This document shows, piece by piece, positions 51,921 through 60,637 of a DNA stretch of 64,000 nucleotides. Within the stretch, counting starts at the first letter, position 1; each line of letters starts with the position of its first letter. The notes below the pieces were generated by a model. It saw only the letters and a list, made by a program, of their open reading frames with translations. It did no database searches and had not been told where the DNA came from. Both the position numbers and the translations under genes were made by a program. Source of the stretch: Roseovarius sp. (GTDB lineage: Bacteria > Pseudomonadota > Alphaproteobacteria > Rhodobacterales > Rhodobacteraceae); NCBI RefSeq assembly GCF_030373445.1, contig NZ_JAUCYU010000007.1:30215-94214 (forward strand), written 5' to 3'.

Positions 51921-54383
51921 TTGAGCACCAGCACACGCCCGACAGTCGTCATCACCGGAGCGATGGGCCGGATCGGCCAGCAACTGCGCGCCCGACTTTC
52001 GCGACAATACAACGTCGTCGGGCTCGACCTGCCGGATGCCGCGGAAGGCAAGTGCATCGGCTGCGACCTGACGGACCCCGCGTCAGTCGAGCTGGCATTC
52101 CGCACGCTGGCCGAGGAGCACGGGCGCAGCATCGCCTCGGTCATTCACCTCGCCGCCTATTTCGACTTCTCGGGTCGCGAGAGCCCGCTTTACGAGAAGG
52201 TCAATGTCGGCGGCACGCGCAACCTGGTCCGGGGCCTGCAGGATTTCGAGGTCGAGCAGTTCGTCTATTCCGGCACGATGCTGGTGCACGCCCCTGCCCG
52301 CCCTGGCGAGCTGATCGACGAAACCGCGCCCATGGGTCCCCGCTGGGCCTATCCGCAATCCAAGGCCGAGACCGAGGCGGTGCTGCGCGAGGAGGCGGGC
52401 GATATTCCCGTGCTCTTCCTGCGGCTGGCTGGGCTTTACGACGACACCACGGCGGTGCCGACCCTGTCGCACCAGATCGCCCGGATCTACGAGCGCGACA
52501 TGGAATCGCATGTCTATGCCGGCGACACCTCCGCCGGGCAGGCCTTCCTGCACCAGGAGGACATGCTGGACCTGTTCGAGCGGGCGGTCGACCGGCGGGG
52601 TGAACTGGAACCGGGGCTGGAGGTGCTGGCGGGCGAGCCGGAGGTGATGAATTACGACGCGCTGCAGCACCGGATCGGCGGGCTGATCCATGGCGAGGAG
52701 GACTGGCAGACGCTGTCGCTGCCGCCCTCCGTCGCGCGGCTTGGCGCAAAGCTGCAGGTGCGGGCCGAGCCGGTGGTGCCCGACGCGTTCGACGAGGGCG
52801 AAACGCCGTTCATCCGGCCCTTCATGATCGACATGGCCTCGGACCATTATGCGCTGGACATCACGAGGGCCCGCGAGCGGCTGGGCTGGTCGCCGGACCA
52901 CCGCATTCACGACGGGCTGGAGGCGCTGGTCGCCTCGCTCAAGGACGACCCGGCGGGCTGGTACCGCGCCAACGGGATCAAGCCGCCGGCCTGGCTGCGC
53001 TCGGCCGACGAGCGGAGTGAGGATGCCGAGGCGCTGCGCGTCCGGCACGAGCGGCGTTACCGCGAGGCGCATCGCGACGGGCTCTGGGCGCATTGGGTCA
53101 ATGCCGGGCTCGGCGCATGGCTGATGAGCGCGCCGGCGCTGCTGGGCTACGAGGATACGTGGATGACCGTCAGCGACGTGGTCGCGGGGGCGCTGGTCAT
53201 CGTCTTTGCCTTCCTGTCGATGTCCTGGCGGCTCTGGCCCGCGCGGTGGGTGACGGCAGGCCTGGGCGTCTGGGTGATGGCGGCGCCGCTGCTGTTCTGG
53301 GCGCCGACGGCCGCGGCCTACGCCAATGGCACGCTGGTGGGGATGCTGATCGCGGGCTTCGCCGTGGCGATCCGCCCGCCGCCGGGCGTGTCTGCCGCAG
53401 CCGCCCAATCCGGGCCGGTGGTGCCGCCGGGGTGGAGCTATTCGCCCTCGGACTGGTTCCAGCGGCTGCCGGTGATCCTTCTGGCGGTCGTCGGCCTGAT
53501 CATCTCGCGCTACCTGACCGGCTACCAGCTCGAAAGCCTGCCGGGGATATGGGATCCGTTCTTCGACGGGACGGTGCCGGGCAAGAACGGCTCGGAACAG
53601 ATCACCACCTCGGACGTATCGGAGGCGTGGCCGGTGCCTGACGCGGGCGTGGGGGCGCTGACCTACGGGCTCGAGATCCTGGTGGGCGCCATCGGCTCGG
53701 CCTCGCGCTGGCGGACGATGCCGTGGCTGACGGTGCTGTTCGGGATCATGATCGTGCCGCTGGGCGCGGTGTCGATCTTCTTCATCGTGATCCAGCCGAT
53801 CCTGATCGGCACCTATTGCACGCTCTGCCTGATCGCGGCGGCGGCGATGGTGCTGCAGATCCCGTTCTCGGTCGACGAGATGGTCGCGACCTACCAGTTC
53901 CTGCGCCGCCGCCACAAGGCCGGGCAGCCGTGGCTGAAGGTGTTCTTCACCGGCGATACGGATGAAGGTCCGACCCGCTTCCCGGCGGAGGATTTCGAGC
54001 GCGGCCCGCGCGAGATCATCCGCGACATGCTGGTCGGCGGCATGACTCTGCCCTGGACGCTGGCGGCGAGTGCGGCGCTGGGGGTGGGCTTGATGCTGCT
54101 GCCGCTCTTCGTCACGTGGGAGAGCCCGATGGCCGGCACCTTCCACGTGGCCGGGGCGCTGGCGATCACCACGGCGGCGACGGCGCTGGCGCCGGTCGCG
54201 CGGCTGGCGCGGGTGTTCAACATGGTCATCGGGGTGGCGCTGCTCTTCGCACCGTTCGTGGTCGAAGCCAGCTGGGGCGTCTTCGCCATTTCGGCCCTTG
54301 CGGGGCTGGCGCTCATCGCGCTCAGCATTCCGCGCGGGGCCGTCAACGACAGCTATGGCGACTGGGACAGGCTGATCCGCTGA
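51921..54383 (+). CDS. Fusion of NAD-dependent epimerase, SPW repeats and VKOR-like domain
   Basis: An 820-aa protein with a TTG start (RBS aggag 51910-51914). Residues 1 to about 360: SDR-type epimerase (GAMGRIG 13-19; SVIHLAAYFDFSGRESPLYE; YPQSKAE). About 385-480: SPW repeat membrane part (WAHWVNAGLGAWLMSAPALL). About 510-655: vitamin K epoxide reductase-like four-helix segment with CTLC (Cys633, Cys636). About 715-800: second SPW-like part. The loop cysteines found in normal VKORs are missing. Architecture seems known in some proteobacteria, but its role is not. Confidence 0.85.
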   Translation: MSTSTRPTVVITGAMGRIGQQLRARLSRQYNVVGLDLPDAAEGKCIGCDLTDPASVELAFRTLAEEHGRSIASVIHLAAYFDFSGRESPLYEKVNVGGTRNLVRGLQDFEVEQFVYSGTMLVHAPARPGELIDETAPMGPRWAYPQSKAETEAVLREEAGDIPVLFLRLAGLYDDTTAVPTLSHQIARIYERDMESHVYAGDTSAGQAFLHQEDMLDLFERAVDRRGELEPGLEVLAGEPEVMNYDALQHRIGGLIHGEEDWQTLSLPPSVARLGAKLQVRAEPVVPDAFDEGETPFIRPFMIDMASDHYALDITRARERLGWSPDHRIHDGLEALVASLKDDPAGWYRANGIKPPAWLRSADERSEDAEALRVRHERRYREAHRDGLWAHWVNAGLGAWLMSAPALLGYEDTWMTVSDVVAGALVIVFAFLSMSWRLWPARWVTAGLGVWVMAAPLLFWAPTAAAYANGTLVGMLIAGFAVAIRPPPGVSAAAAQSGPVVPPGWSYSPSDWFQRLPVILLAVVGLIISRYLTGYQLESLPGIWDPFFDGTVPGKNGSEQITTSDVSEAWPVPDAGVGALTYGLEILVGAIGSASRWRTMPWLTVLFGIMIVPLGAVSIFFIVIQPILIGTYCTLCLIAAAAMVLQIPFSVDEMVATYQFLRRRHKAGQPWLKVFFTGDTDEGPTRFPAEDFERGPREIIRDMLVGGMTLPWTLAASAALGVGLMLLPLFVTWESPMAGTFHVAGALAITTAATALAPVARLARVFNMVIGVALLFAPFVVEASWGVFAISALAGLALIALSIPRGAVNDSYGDWDRLIR

Positions 54384-54402
54384 ACCGCCCTGCCCCCGAC
54401 TC

Positions 54403-54582
54403 CTATTCCGGCTCGGGCGGGGTCTCGTCGGGCCAGCGGGGCGTCTCGCGGGGCTCGTTCGGCACTTCGCGGGGCTCGTTCGGCACCTCGTCGGGCTGGC
54501 CGGGCAATTCGTCAGGGCTTGGTGCGGGCACCTCGTTGGGCTGACGCCCGGCGTTCACGGTGTAAGGGGTTGGTTCCAACAT
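54403..54582 (-). CDS. 59-aa Pro/Glu-rich repeat protein
   Basis: Short frame (MLEPTPYTVNAGRQPNEVPA) with ggaga 6 nt before the ATG. It consists of tandem PNEVP/PDELP/PNEPREV/PNEPRET-like repeats, about six, and ends in DETPPEPE. The DNA repeats (cctcg ttcgg type) are visible as well. Probably an intrinsically disordered peptide. Confidence 0.65.
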   Translation of the reverse strand: MLEPTPYTVNAGRQPNEVPAPSPDELPGQPDEVPNEPREVPNEPRETPRWPDETPPEPE

Positions 54583-54606
54583 TGTAACTCTCCTATGAAT
54601 GGGCGC

Positions 54607-54969
54607 TCAGTCGGCGGCGGCCCAGTCCTCGGCCTTGTCCACCTGGTCGCGCAGGAAAAACTCGACCTCGGCGCTGGTCAGCGCCCCGGCGGCCTTGGCG
54701 CTCAGCTTCTCGCCGCTCGTCCCGCCGACCACGGCGATGCGGCGGAAATCGTCGAAATGACGGGCATCGAACGTCAGGTCCTTCCAAACCGTCGCGATAT
54801 CCCAGCCGCGCATGTCGTCCAGCTCGACCACGGCGTTGAGCCTGCCGCCCGACTGTTGGATCGCCTGTTCGATCTCGGGCACGGCGGTGTCGTATTCCTT
54901 CGATGTCAGCTTGCCGCTCACGCGGATGGTGACGAGCCTTTTCGCGGGGGTATGGCCGATCTCGATCAT
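54607..54969 (-). CDS. SpoIIAA-like / STAS-like protein
   Basis: A 120-aa protein: IEIGHTPAKRLVTIRVSGKL, EYDTAVPEIEQAIQQSGGRL, NAVVELDDMRGWDIATVWKD and FRRIAVVGGTSGEKLSAKAA fit the SpoIIAA-like family (PF11964), small cytosolic proteins with a CRAL-TRIO/STAS fold, often in stress clusters. Start ATG 54969. Confidence 0.85.
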   Translation of the reverse strand: MIEIGHTPAKRLVTIRVSGKLTSKEYDTAVPEIEQAIQQSGGRLNAVVELDDMRGWDIATVWKDLTFDARHFDDFRRIAVVGGTSGEKLSAKAAGALTSAEVEFFLRDQVDKAEDWAAAD

Positions 54970-55172
54970 CTGCTTTCTCCTTTTCGTCGGCTGCGGTCAC
55001 GGGGAAAACGCGCGGGCCGATCCCGGCGTTCCGGATGGTGCGCGCGGGCATCGGCGAATTGCCGCCCCTGCCCCATGCGCCTGCCCGGTAGAATTTTCGT
55101 GGGTCCGGCCGGGAACCCGGCCGGATCAAGAGTGTTGACACTGTAGCCCCCAGACGATCCGGAGTGACGGCC

Positions 55173-56537
55173 ATGGCCCAGACCACCGATCCGACCAGCC
55201 CCTCCGACCCGACAGACGCGACCGATACCAAGCTCAAGCGCGCCATCGGTCCGGGCCTGCTTCTGCTCTTCATCGTGGGCGACGTGCTGGGCACCGGCAT
55301 CTACGCGCTGACCGGCAAGGTGGCCGAGGAAGTCGGCGGCATGGTCTGGGTGCCGTTCCTCGTGGCCTTTGCCGTGGCCACGCTGACCGCCTGCAGCTAT
55401 CTCGAACTGGTCACCAAGTACCCCAAGGCGGCGGGCGCGGCGCTTTACACGCAGAAAGCCTTCGGCATCCATTTCGTGACCTTCCTCGTGGCCTTCGCGG
55501 TGATGTCGTCGGGCCTCACCTCCTCGGCCACGGCGGCGCGGGCCTTTGCCGAGAATTTCTCGACCGGCTTCGCCTTCGAATTCGGGCCGGTCGCGGTGAC
55601 GGTGATCGGGCTGGCCTTCATCGGGGCCATCGCGCTCATCAACCTGCGCGGGGTGAGCGAGGGGGTGCTGCTCAACGCGGTCTTCACCTGTATCGAGCTG
55701 ACCGGCCTGATCATCATCATCGGCATCGGCGTCATGGTCTTCGGCGCGGGCGAGGCGGATATCGGCAAGGCGTTCGAGTTCGAAAGTTCCGACGGGATAT
55801 TCTGGCCGGTGATCGCGGGCACCACGCTGGCCTTCTTCGCCATGGTGGGGTTCGAGGATTCGGTGAACATGGCCGAGGAGACGAAGCGGCCGTCGCGCAC
55901 CTTTCCCAAGGTGCTGTTCGCCGGGCTGGCAATTGCGGCGTTGCTGTATCTCGTGGTCTCGATCGTGGCGATTTCCATCGTGCCGGTCGAGGAGCTGGCC
56001 GAGGGCGACACGCCGCTTCTGAAGGTGGTCGAGACCGGTGCGCCGGCCTTTCCGCCGTGGGTCTTCGGGTTGATTACCATGATCGCGGTGGGCAACTCGG
56101 CGCTGATCAACCTGCTGATGGCCAGCCGCCTCGTCTATGGCATGAGCGAGGAAGGCGTGTTGCCGAGGGTGCTGGGCCGGGTGAACAGCTCCCGCCAGAC
56201 CCCGGCGACCGCGATCCTCTTCACCTCGCTGCTGGCGGCGGGGCTGGTGACCTTCGTGGGCGCGGTGCCGGAGCTGGGCGGGACGACCGCGCTGCTGCTG
56301 CTGGCGGTGTTCACCGTGGTCAACGTGGCCGTGCTGGTGCTGCGGCGCGACAAGGTCGAGCATGAGCATTTCAAGAGCCCGACCGCCGTGTCGGTGGCGG
56401 GCGCGCTGAGCTGTGCCTTCCTCGTCGGCCCGTGGACGGGGCGCGACCCGGCGCAATACGCGATCTCGGCGGTGCTGATCGGGATCGGCGTGGCGCTATG
56501 GCTGGTCACGCGACTGTGGATGCGGCGTTCGGAGTAG
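55173..56537 (+). CDS. APC-superfamily amino acid permease
   Basis: A 454-aa, 12-helix transporter. IGPGLLLLFIVGDVLGTGIY and the following ALTGKVAEEVGG form the unwound helix 1; GTTLAFFAMVGFEDSVNMAE, ETKRPSRTFPKVLFAGL is the classic helix 6 region. Start: ATG 55173 with cggag upstream (an in-frame GTG at 55164 would add three residues). Substrate probably an amino acid or amine. Confidence 0.9.
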   Translation: MAQTTDPTSPSDPTDATDTKLKRAIGPGLLLLFIVGDVLGTGIYALTGKVAEEVGGMVWVPFLVAFAVATLTACSYLELVTKYPKAAGAALYTQKAFGIHFVTFLVAFAVMSSGLTSSATAARAFAENFSTGFAFEFGPVAVTVIGLAFIGAIALINLRGVSEGVLLNAVFTCIELTGLIIIIGIGVMVFGAGEADIGKAFEFESSDGIFWPVIAGTTLAFFAMVGFEDSVNMAEETKRPSRTFPKVLFAGLAIAALLYLVVSIVAISIVPVEELAEGDTPLLKVVETGAPAFPPWVFGLITMIAVGNSALINLLMASRLVYGMSEEGVLPRVLGRVNSSRQTPATAILFTSLLAAGLVTFVGAVPELGGTTALLLLAVFTVVNVAVLVLRRDKVEHEHFKSPTAVSVAGALSCAFLVGPWTGRDPAQYAISAVLIGIGVALWLVTRLWMRRSE

Positions 56538-56542
56538 GCGCC

Positions 56543-57304
56543 TCAGCGCGAGACCACCACCGGCCGCCCCTCGTGGTCGAGCACGTCGAAGCGGGTCTCG
56601 TAAAGCTCTCCCAGTACGCCCGGCGCCAGAATCTCGGCGCTCTCTCCGCTGGCGTGAATGCGCCCGTCCTTCATCGCGACCACCCGGTCGGCCCATGTCG
56701 CGGCCGCGTTGATGTCATGCAGCACCACCACCACCGAGCGCGCCTCGGGTCCGGGCCGGGTCAGCTCGTGCAGGCGGTGCATCAGGTCACGGGCGTATTT
56801 CGGGTCGAGCGCGTTGAGCGGTTCGTCAAGCAGCAGCCACGGCGTCGACTGGGCCCAGACCATCGCCACCTGCGCCCGCTGCCGCTGTCCGCCCGAGAGG
56901 GTTTCTAGCGGGCGGTCGGCCATTTGGTCCAGTTCGAACGTCTCGAGGGCGGCCTGCGTCAGCCGCGCATCCTCTGGCCCCGGCCGGCCCTGGTGATGGG
57001 GCCAGCGGCCGAACCCCACCAGCTCGCGCACCGTCAGGCGGTTGACGATGGTCTGCGATTGCTGAAGCAGCGCGACGGCGCGGGCCCGGTCGCGATCGGC
57101 CAGCAACAGGACCGGCGCATCGTCGATATACACCGCGCCCGCCGCCGGGCGGATCAGCCCGGCAAGGCAGTGCAGCAGCGTGGATTTTCCCGCGCCGTTC
57201 GGCCCGATCAGCGCGGTGATGCCGCCCGAGGGGATCTCGACCGAGACATCGGAGAGGATGCGGGCGCCGCCCGCCTCGTGGCTGAGATTGGAAACCGTGA
57301 TCAA
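56543..57304 (-). CDS. Iron-siderophore ABC transporter, ATP-binding protein
   Basis: A 253-aa ATPase: Walker A LIGPNGAGKSTLLHCLAG, signature LSGGQRQRAQVAMV, Walker B WLLLDEPLNALDP. Closest in pattern to FepC/CeuD-type proteins. It overlaps the permease by 4 bp and is the last gene of a four-gene operon (binding protein, two permeases, ATPase). Confidence 0.93.
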   Translation of the reverse strand: MITVSNLSHEAGGARILSDVSVEIPSGGITALIGPNGAGKSTLLHCLAGLIRPAAGAVYIDDAPVLLLADRDRARAVALLQQSQTIVNRLTVRELVGFGRWPHHQGRPGPEDARLTQAALETFELDQMADRPLETLSGGQRQRAQVAMVWAQSTPWLLLDEPLNALDPKYARDLMHRLHELTRPGPEARSVVVVLHDINAAATWADRVVAMKDGRIHASGESAEILAPGVLGELYETRFDVLDHEGRPVVVSR

Positions 57305-58245
57305 AGGCGCCTCCGGCCGAAAACGAGTGCGAGGAACAGGAGCCCGCCGAGGAACTCGACCACCACACCGAGCGCCCCCTGCTGGCCCAGCAGCCGCTCG
57401 AACAGGAACTGCCCGGCAACAAGGGTGATGGCGCCGATGACCGCGGCGGCGGGCAGGAGCAGCGCGTGGCGGCTTTCCGGCACCACCTCGCGCGCAAGGC
57501 TGGCGGCGATGAGCCCGAGGAAGGTCATGGGACCCACCAGCGCGGTCGCCGCCGAGACCAGCACCGCGACCAGCGCCAGCGCCTGCATCACCACCCGGTC
57601 ATAGCCCAGCCCCAGCCCCCGCGCGACGGGCCGGCCAAGCGCCGCCACGTCGAGCGACGGCGCCAGCCGCAGCGCGCCCAGCATGGCCAGCGCGATCAGC
57701 CCACCGGCGACGCCAAGGTTGGCGGTCTCGACGCTGTTGAAACTGGCGAAGGTGACGAATTGCAGGATCGAGAATTCCGACGGATCCAGAAGCCGTTGCG
57801 CGAAATCCGACAACCCGCGCAGGAGCAGGCCCAGCACGATGCCGGTCAGCACCATGCGGGCGATGTCCTCGGCCCCGCGCCGCAGCAGGACGTGGAACAG
57901 CAAGAGCGCCGCGCCGGTCATCAGCGCCGTCTCGCCAAGGAAGGTGAGGTTGGGGTGAAGCTGGGTGAACCCCACCCCACCCAGCACCAGCACCAGCATC
58001 GTCTGCAGGAAGATGAAGAGCGCGTCGAACCCGACGATGCCGGGCGTCAGCAGCCGGTTGCCGACGATGGTCTGGAACAGCACCGTCGCCGACCCGGTGG
58101 CCGCGCCAACCAGGATCAGCGCCGCCAGTTTCCCCGCCCTGAGCGACAGGATGAAGCCCATCGGCTCGCGCAGGTGCCACGTCAGGAACAGCAGCGCGGC
58201 GGCGAGCAGCACGCCGGTCAGCATCAGCACGCGCCGGTCAGCCAT
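57301..58245 (-). CDS. FecCD-type siderophore ABC permease (second subunit)
   Basis: A 314-aa permease, about nine or ten helices (ILVGAATGSATVLFQTIVGN; TFLGETALMTGAALLLFHVL; GPMTFLGLIAASLAREVVPE). The ATG at 58245 gives an 8-bp overlap with the upstream permease. This subgroup is the CeuC/FatC-like partner in catecholate siderophore uptake. Confidence 0.9.
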   Translation of the reverse strand: MADRRVLMLTGVLLAAALLFLTWHLREPMGFILSLRAGKLAALILVGAATGSATVLFQTIVGNRLLTPGIVGFDALFIFLQTMLVLVLGGVGFTQLHPNLTFLGETALMTGAALLLFHVLLRRGAEDIARMVLTGIVLGLLLRGLSDFAQRLLDPSEFSILQFVTFASFNSVETANLGVAGGLIALAMLGALRLAPSLDVAALGRPVARGLGLGYDRVVMQALALVAVLVSAATALVGPMTFLGLIAASLAREVVPESRHALLLPAAAVIGAITLVAGQFLFERLLGQQGALGVVVEFLGGLLFLALVFGRRRL

Positions 58246-59185
58246 GGGCGCGCCGTGCCGGCCGGGCATTGAGCATCCACAGGAAGACGCAGGCGCCGAA
58301 GACCGCGAAGATCGTGCCCGCCGGAATCTCGTAGGGCGGGCGCAGGACCCGGCCGAGGATATCCGCCGAAAGCACCGACGCCGCCCCGAATGCCGCCACC
58401 ACAGGCAGGTTGGCCCGCAGGTTGTCGCCGCGCCAGCGCGAAACGATATTGGGTGCCAGAAGCCCCACGAACGGCAGGTAGCCCACCGTCACCACGATCA
58501 CCGCAGTGATCACCGCCACCGCCGCCAGCCCGATGCCCCGCGTCTGGGCATAGTTCAGCCCCAGGCTGCGCGCCTGCGCCTCGCCGAAGCCTAGGAGCGT
58601 GATCCGGTCGGCGATGGCATAGAGCAGCACGGCGACGATCGCCACGATCCAGAGCATTTCGTACCGGCCCTGCATCACGCCCGAGAACTCACCCAGCCGC
58701 CAGGTGCCGAGATACTGCATCAGGTCGGTCGTCCAGGCGATCCAGATCGACGAGGAAAACAGGATGCCGCCATAGATCAGCCCGATGATCGGCAGCAGCA
58801 TCGGGTCGTGCCGCGGGATGGCGCGGGCGACAGCCAAGAACACCCCCATGCCCAGAAGCGCCGCGACCGCCGCCACCGACATCTTGGTGACGATCGCCGC
58901 GCCGGGTGCCAGAAGGGTGATCGCCAGCAGCCCCAGCATCGCCGCCTCGGGCGTGCCGATCAGCGACGGCTCGACCATGCGGTTCTGCACCGATTGCTGC
59001 ACCACGACGCCCGCCAGCGCCAGCCCGACGCCGGTCAGCAGCGCGGCGGCGGTGCGGGGAAAGCGGCTGATCGCCAGGATCCAGCCCGCGTCAAGCTCTC
59101 CGGTGAAGATCGAGGTGGCGCCGACGCAGAGACTGACCGCCGACAGTGCCCCCAGCAGCAGCGCCCAGGCGACCCATGGCCTCAA
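58238..59185 (-). CDS. FecCD-type siderophore ABC permease (first subunit)
   Basis: A 315-aa permease (RFPRTAAALLTGVGLALAGV, VVQQSVQNRMVEPSLIGTPE; VGYLPFVGLLAPNIVSRWRG). It starts with TTG at 59185, overlapping the stop of the binding-protein gene as TTGA, which implies coupled translation. FatD/CeuB-like. Confidence 0.9.
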   Translation of the reverse strand: MRPWVAWALLLGALSAVSLCVGATSIFTGELDAGWILAISRFPRTAAALLTGVGLALAGVVVQQSVQNRMVEPSLIGTPEAAMLGLLAITLLAPGAAIVTKMSVAAVAALLGMGVFLAVARAIPRHDPMLLPIIGLIYGGILFSSSIWIAWTTDLMQYLGTWRLGEFSGVMQGRYEMLWIVAIVAVLLYAIADRITLLGFGEAQARSLGLNYAQTRGIGLAAVAVITAVIVVTVGYLPFVGLLAPNIVSRWRGDNLRANLPVVAAFGAASVLSADILGRVLRPPYEIPAGTIFAVFGACVFLWMLNARPARRAHG

Positions 59186-60105
59186 GAATCGGACCCTTCG
59201 CCATCGAAGGCCGCGATCAGCTCGTCCAGCGTGCCCAGCATCGACTGGATGCCGCCACCGGCGATGTAGAGCGGGCCGGACTCGAGGTAGAGGATGCGCC
59301 CCTGCTTCGCCGCCGTGGTGCCCTTGACCAGCGGGTTGTCGAGTGTCGCGGCGGCGGCGTTCCCGGCATTCGCCGCATCGCCGATGGCCGCGCCCCGGTC
59401 GATCACCAGAAGCCAGTCGGGGTCGATCTCGGCCAGGAACTCGAACGAGACCGCCTCGCCGTGGGTTTCCGCCGAGACGCCCGGATAGGCCTCCGGCAGG
59501 CCCGTCGCCGTGTGCAGCCAGCCATAGCGGCTGTCATCGCCATAGGCGGAAATCTTGCCGCCATTGGTCAGAAGGATCAGCCCGTTGCCCTTGCCCTCGA
59601 TCGCCTTCCGCGCCTCGGCCAGCTTCGCGTCGAACTGCGCCAGAAGCGCGTCGGCCTCGGCCGTCTTGCCGAAGAGCTTGCCATACGAGTTCAGCCGCGC
59701 CTTGGCTTGCCCCACCATGTCGGCGCCCCAGATCGTCATGTCGATGGTGGGCGCGATGCGCGACAGCCCCTCCACCTGCGGCGATGACCGACCGCCGGCA
59801 ACAATCAGGTCGGGTCCCATCACCGCCAGCGCCTCGAAATCCGGCTCGAACAGCGTGCCCACGGGCGTGGTGTCTCCTGCTGCCGCCTCGATGTATGGCA
59901 GGTAGAGCGGCCGCGGCGCGCCGTCCACCGGCACCCCGAGCGCCGCCAGCGTGTCGAGCGCCGCGATGTCAAAGACGGCCACGCTTTCCGGCCCGGATTG
60001 CAGCGCGACGTCGCCGCGCGCGGTTTCCACCGTCACCTCTTCGGCCCATGCCGGGCCCGAGGCGCAAAGGAACGCGGCCAGCCCGGCCGCCACAAGGGAT
60101 TTCAT
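59182..60105 (-). CDS. Siderophore-binding periplasmic protein
   Basis: A 307-aa protein with signal peptide (MKSLVAAGLAAFLCASGPAW, AEE). VAVFDIAALDTLAALGVPVD, FEALAVMGPDLIVAGGRSSP and FEFLAEIDPDWLLVIDRGAA are typical of the FatB/YclQ/CeuE family binding ferric catecholates. First gene of the ABC operon. The 130-bp divergent region to the DUF2218 gene must hold the iron-dependent promoter; I could not assign a specific Fur/IscR/RirA box by eye. Confidence 0.92.
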   Translation of the reverse strand: MKSLVAAGLAAFLCASGPAWAEEVTVETARGDVALQSGPESVAVFDIAALDTLAALGVPVDGAPRPLYLPYIEAAAGDTTPVGTLFEPDFEALAVMGPDLIVAGGRSSPQVEGLSRIAPTIDMTIWGADMVGQAKARLNSYGKLFGKTAEADALLAQFDAKLAEARKAIEGKGNGLILLTNGGKISAYGDDSRYGWLHTATGLPEAYPGVSAETHGEAVSFEFLAEIDPDWLLVIDRGAAIGDAANAGNAAAATLDNPLVKGTTAAKQGRILYLESGPLYIAGGGIQSMLGTLDELIAAFDGEGSDS

Positions 60106-60237
60106 CGCAGGACGCTCCTGATCAACGGGGTGCGCGTGGCTTGCGGATCGCTGGCGGCGCGGGTTGCGCACTGGATACGCTCTTGCCAGCAAGCGGTGCA
60201 AGGCTTAATTCTTTCCAAAACAGTCAGGATTTTGCAC

Positions 60238-60537
60238 ATGACCGAAGAACTCAAGACCGAAACCGGCGTCTTTCCCACGCAGAACGCCAGCAAGTACCTG
60301 CAACAGCTCTGCAAGCACTTTGCCCACAAGATCGACGTCGAGTATGACGACACGTCCGCCTCGGCCGCCCTGCCCCCCGGCCCGGCGGAAATGCACGCCA
60401 CGGAAAATGACCTGACCGTGCGGATCACGGGCAAGGATGAAGAAGCCCTGAAAGTGGCGCGCTACATCATCGATTCCCATCTCGAACGCTTCGCCTTCCG
60501 CGAGAATTTCGAGACGATGGACTGGCAGGCGGCCTGA
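60238..60537 (+). CDS. DUF2218 protein
   Basis: A 99-aa protein: ETGVFPTQNASKYLQQLCKH, FAHKIDVEYDD, GPAEMHATENDLTVRITGKD and EEALKVARYIIDSHLERFAF, followed by RE.F, define DUF2218, small proteins commonly found next to siderophore and heme uptake genes. Divergent from the binding protein gene, so likely co-regulated by iron. The activity is unknown. Confidence 0.88.
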   Translation: MTEELKTETGVFPTQNASKYLQQLCKHFAHKIDVEYDDTSASAALPPGPAEMHATENDLTVRITGKDEEALKVARYIIDSHLERFAFRENFETMDWQAA

Positions 60538-60590
60538 TCGGGGCTTCAAGTCGGGCAAGGGTGGCGCTCAACCGATGCCGCAATGAAAAA

Positions 60591-60611
60591 GGGGCGCGAA
60601 ACCCGCGCCCC
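60591..60611. terminator. Bidirectional terminator between DUF2218 and TonB receptor
   Basis: Stem ggggcgcg (60591-60598) / cgcgcccc (60604-60611), 5-nt loop. T-rich on the minus side (tttttc), so best for the TonB receptor transcript; the plus side has ttctt. Confidence 0.75.
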
Positions 60612-60637
60612 TTCTTCGTGTCTCCGAAGGAAACCCC

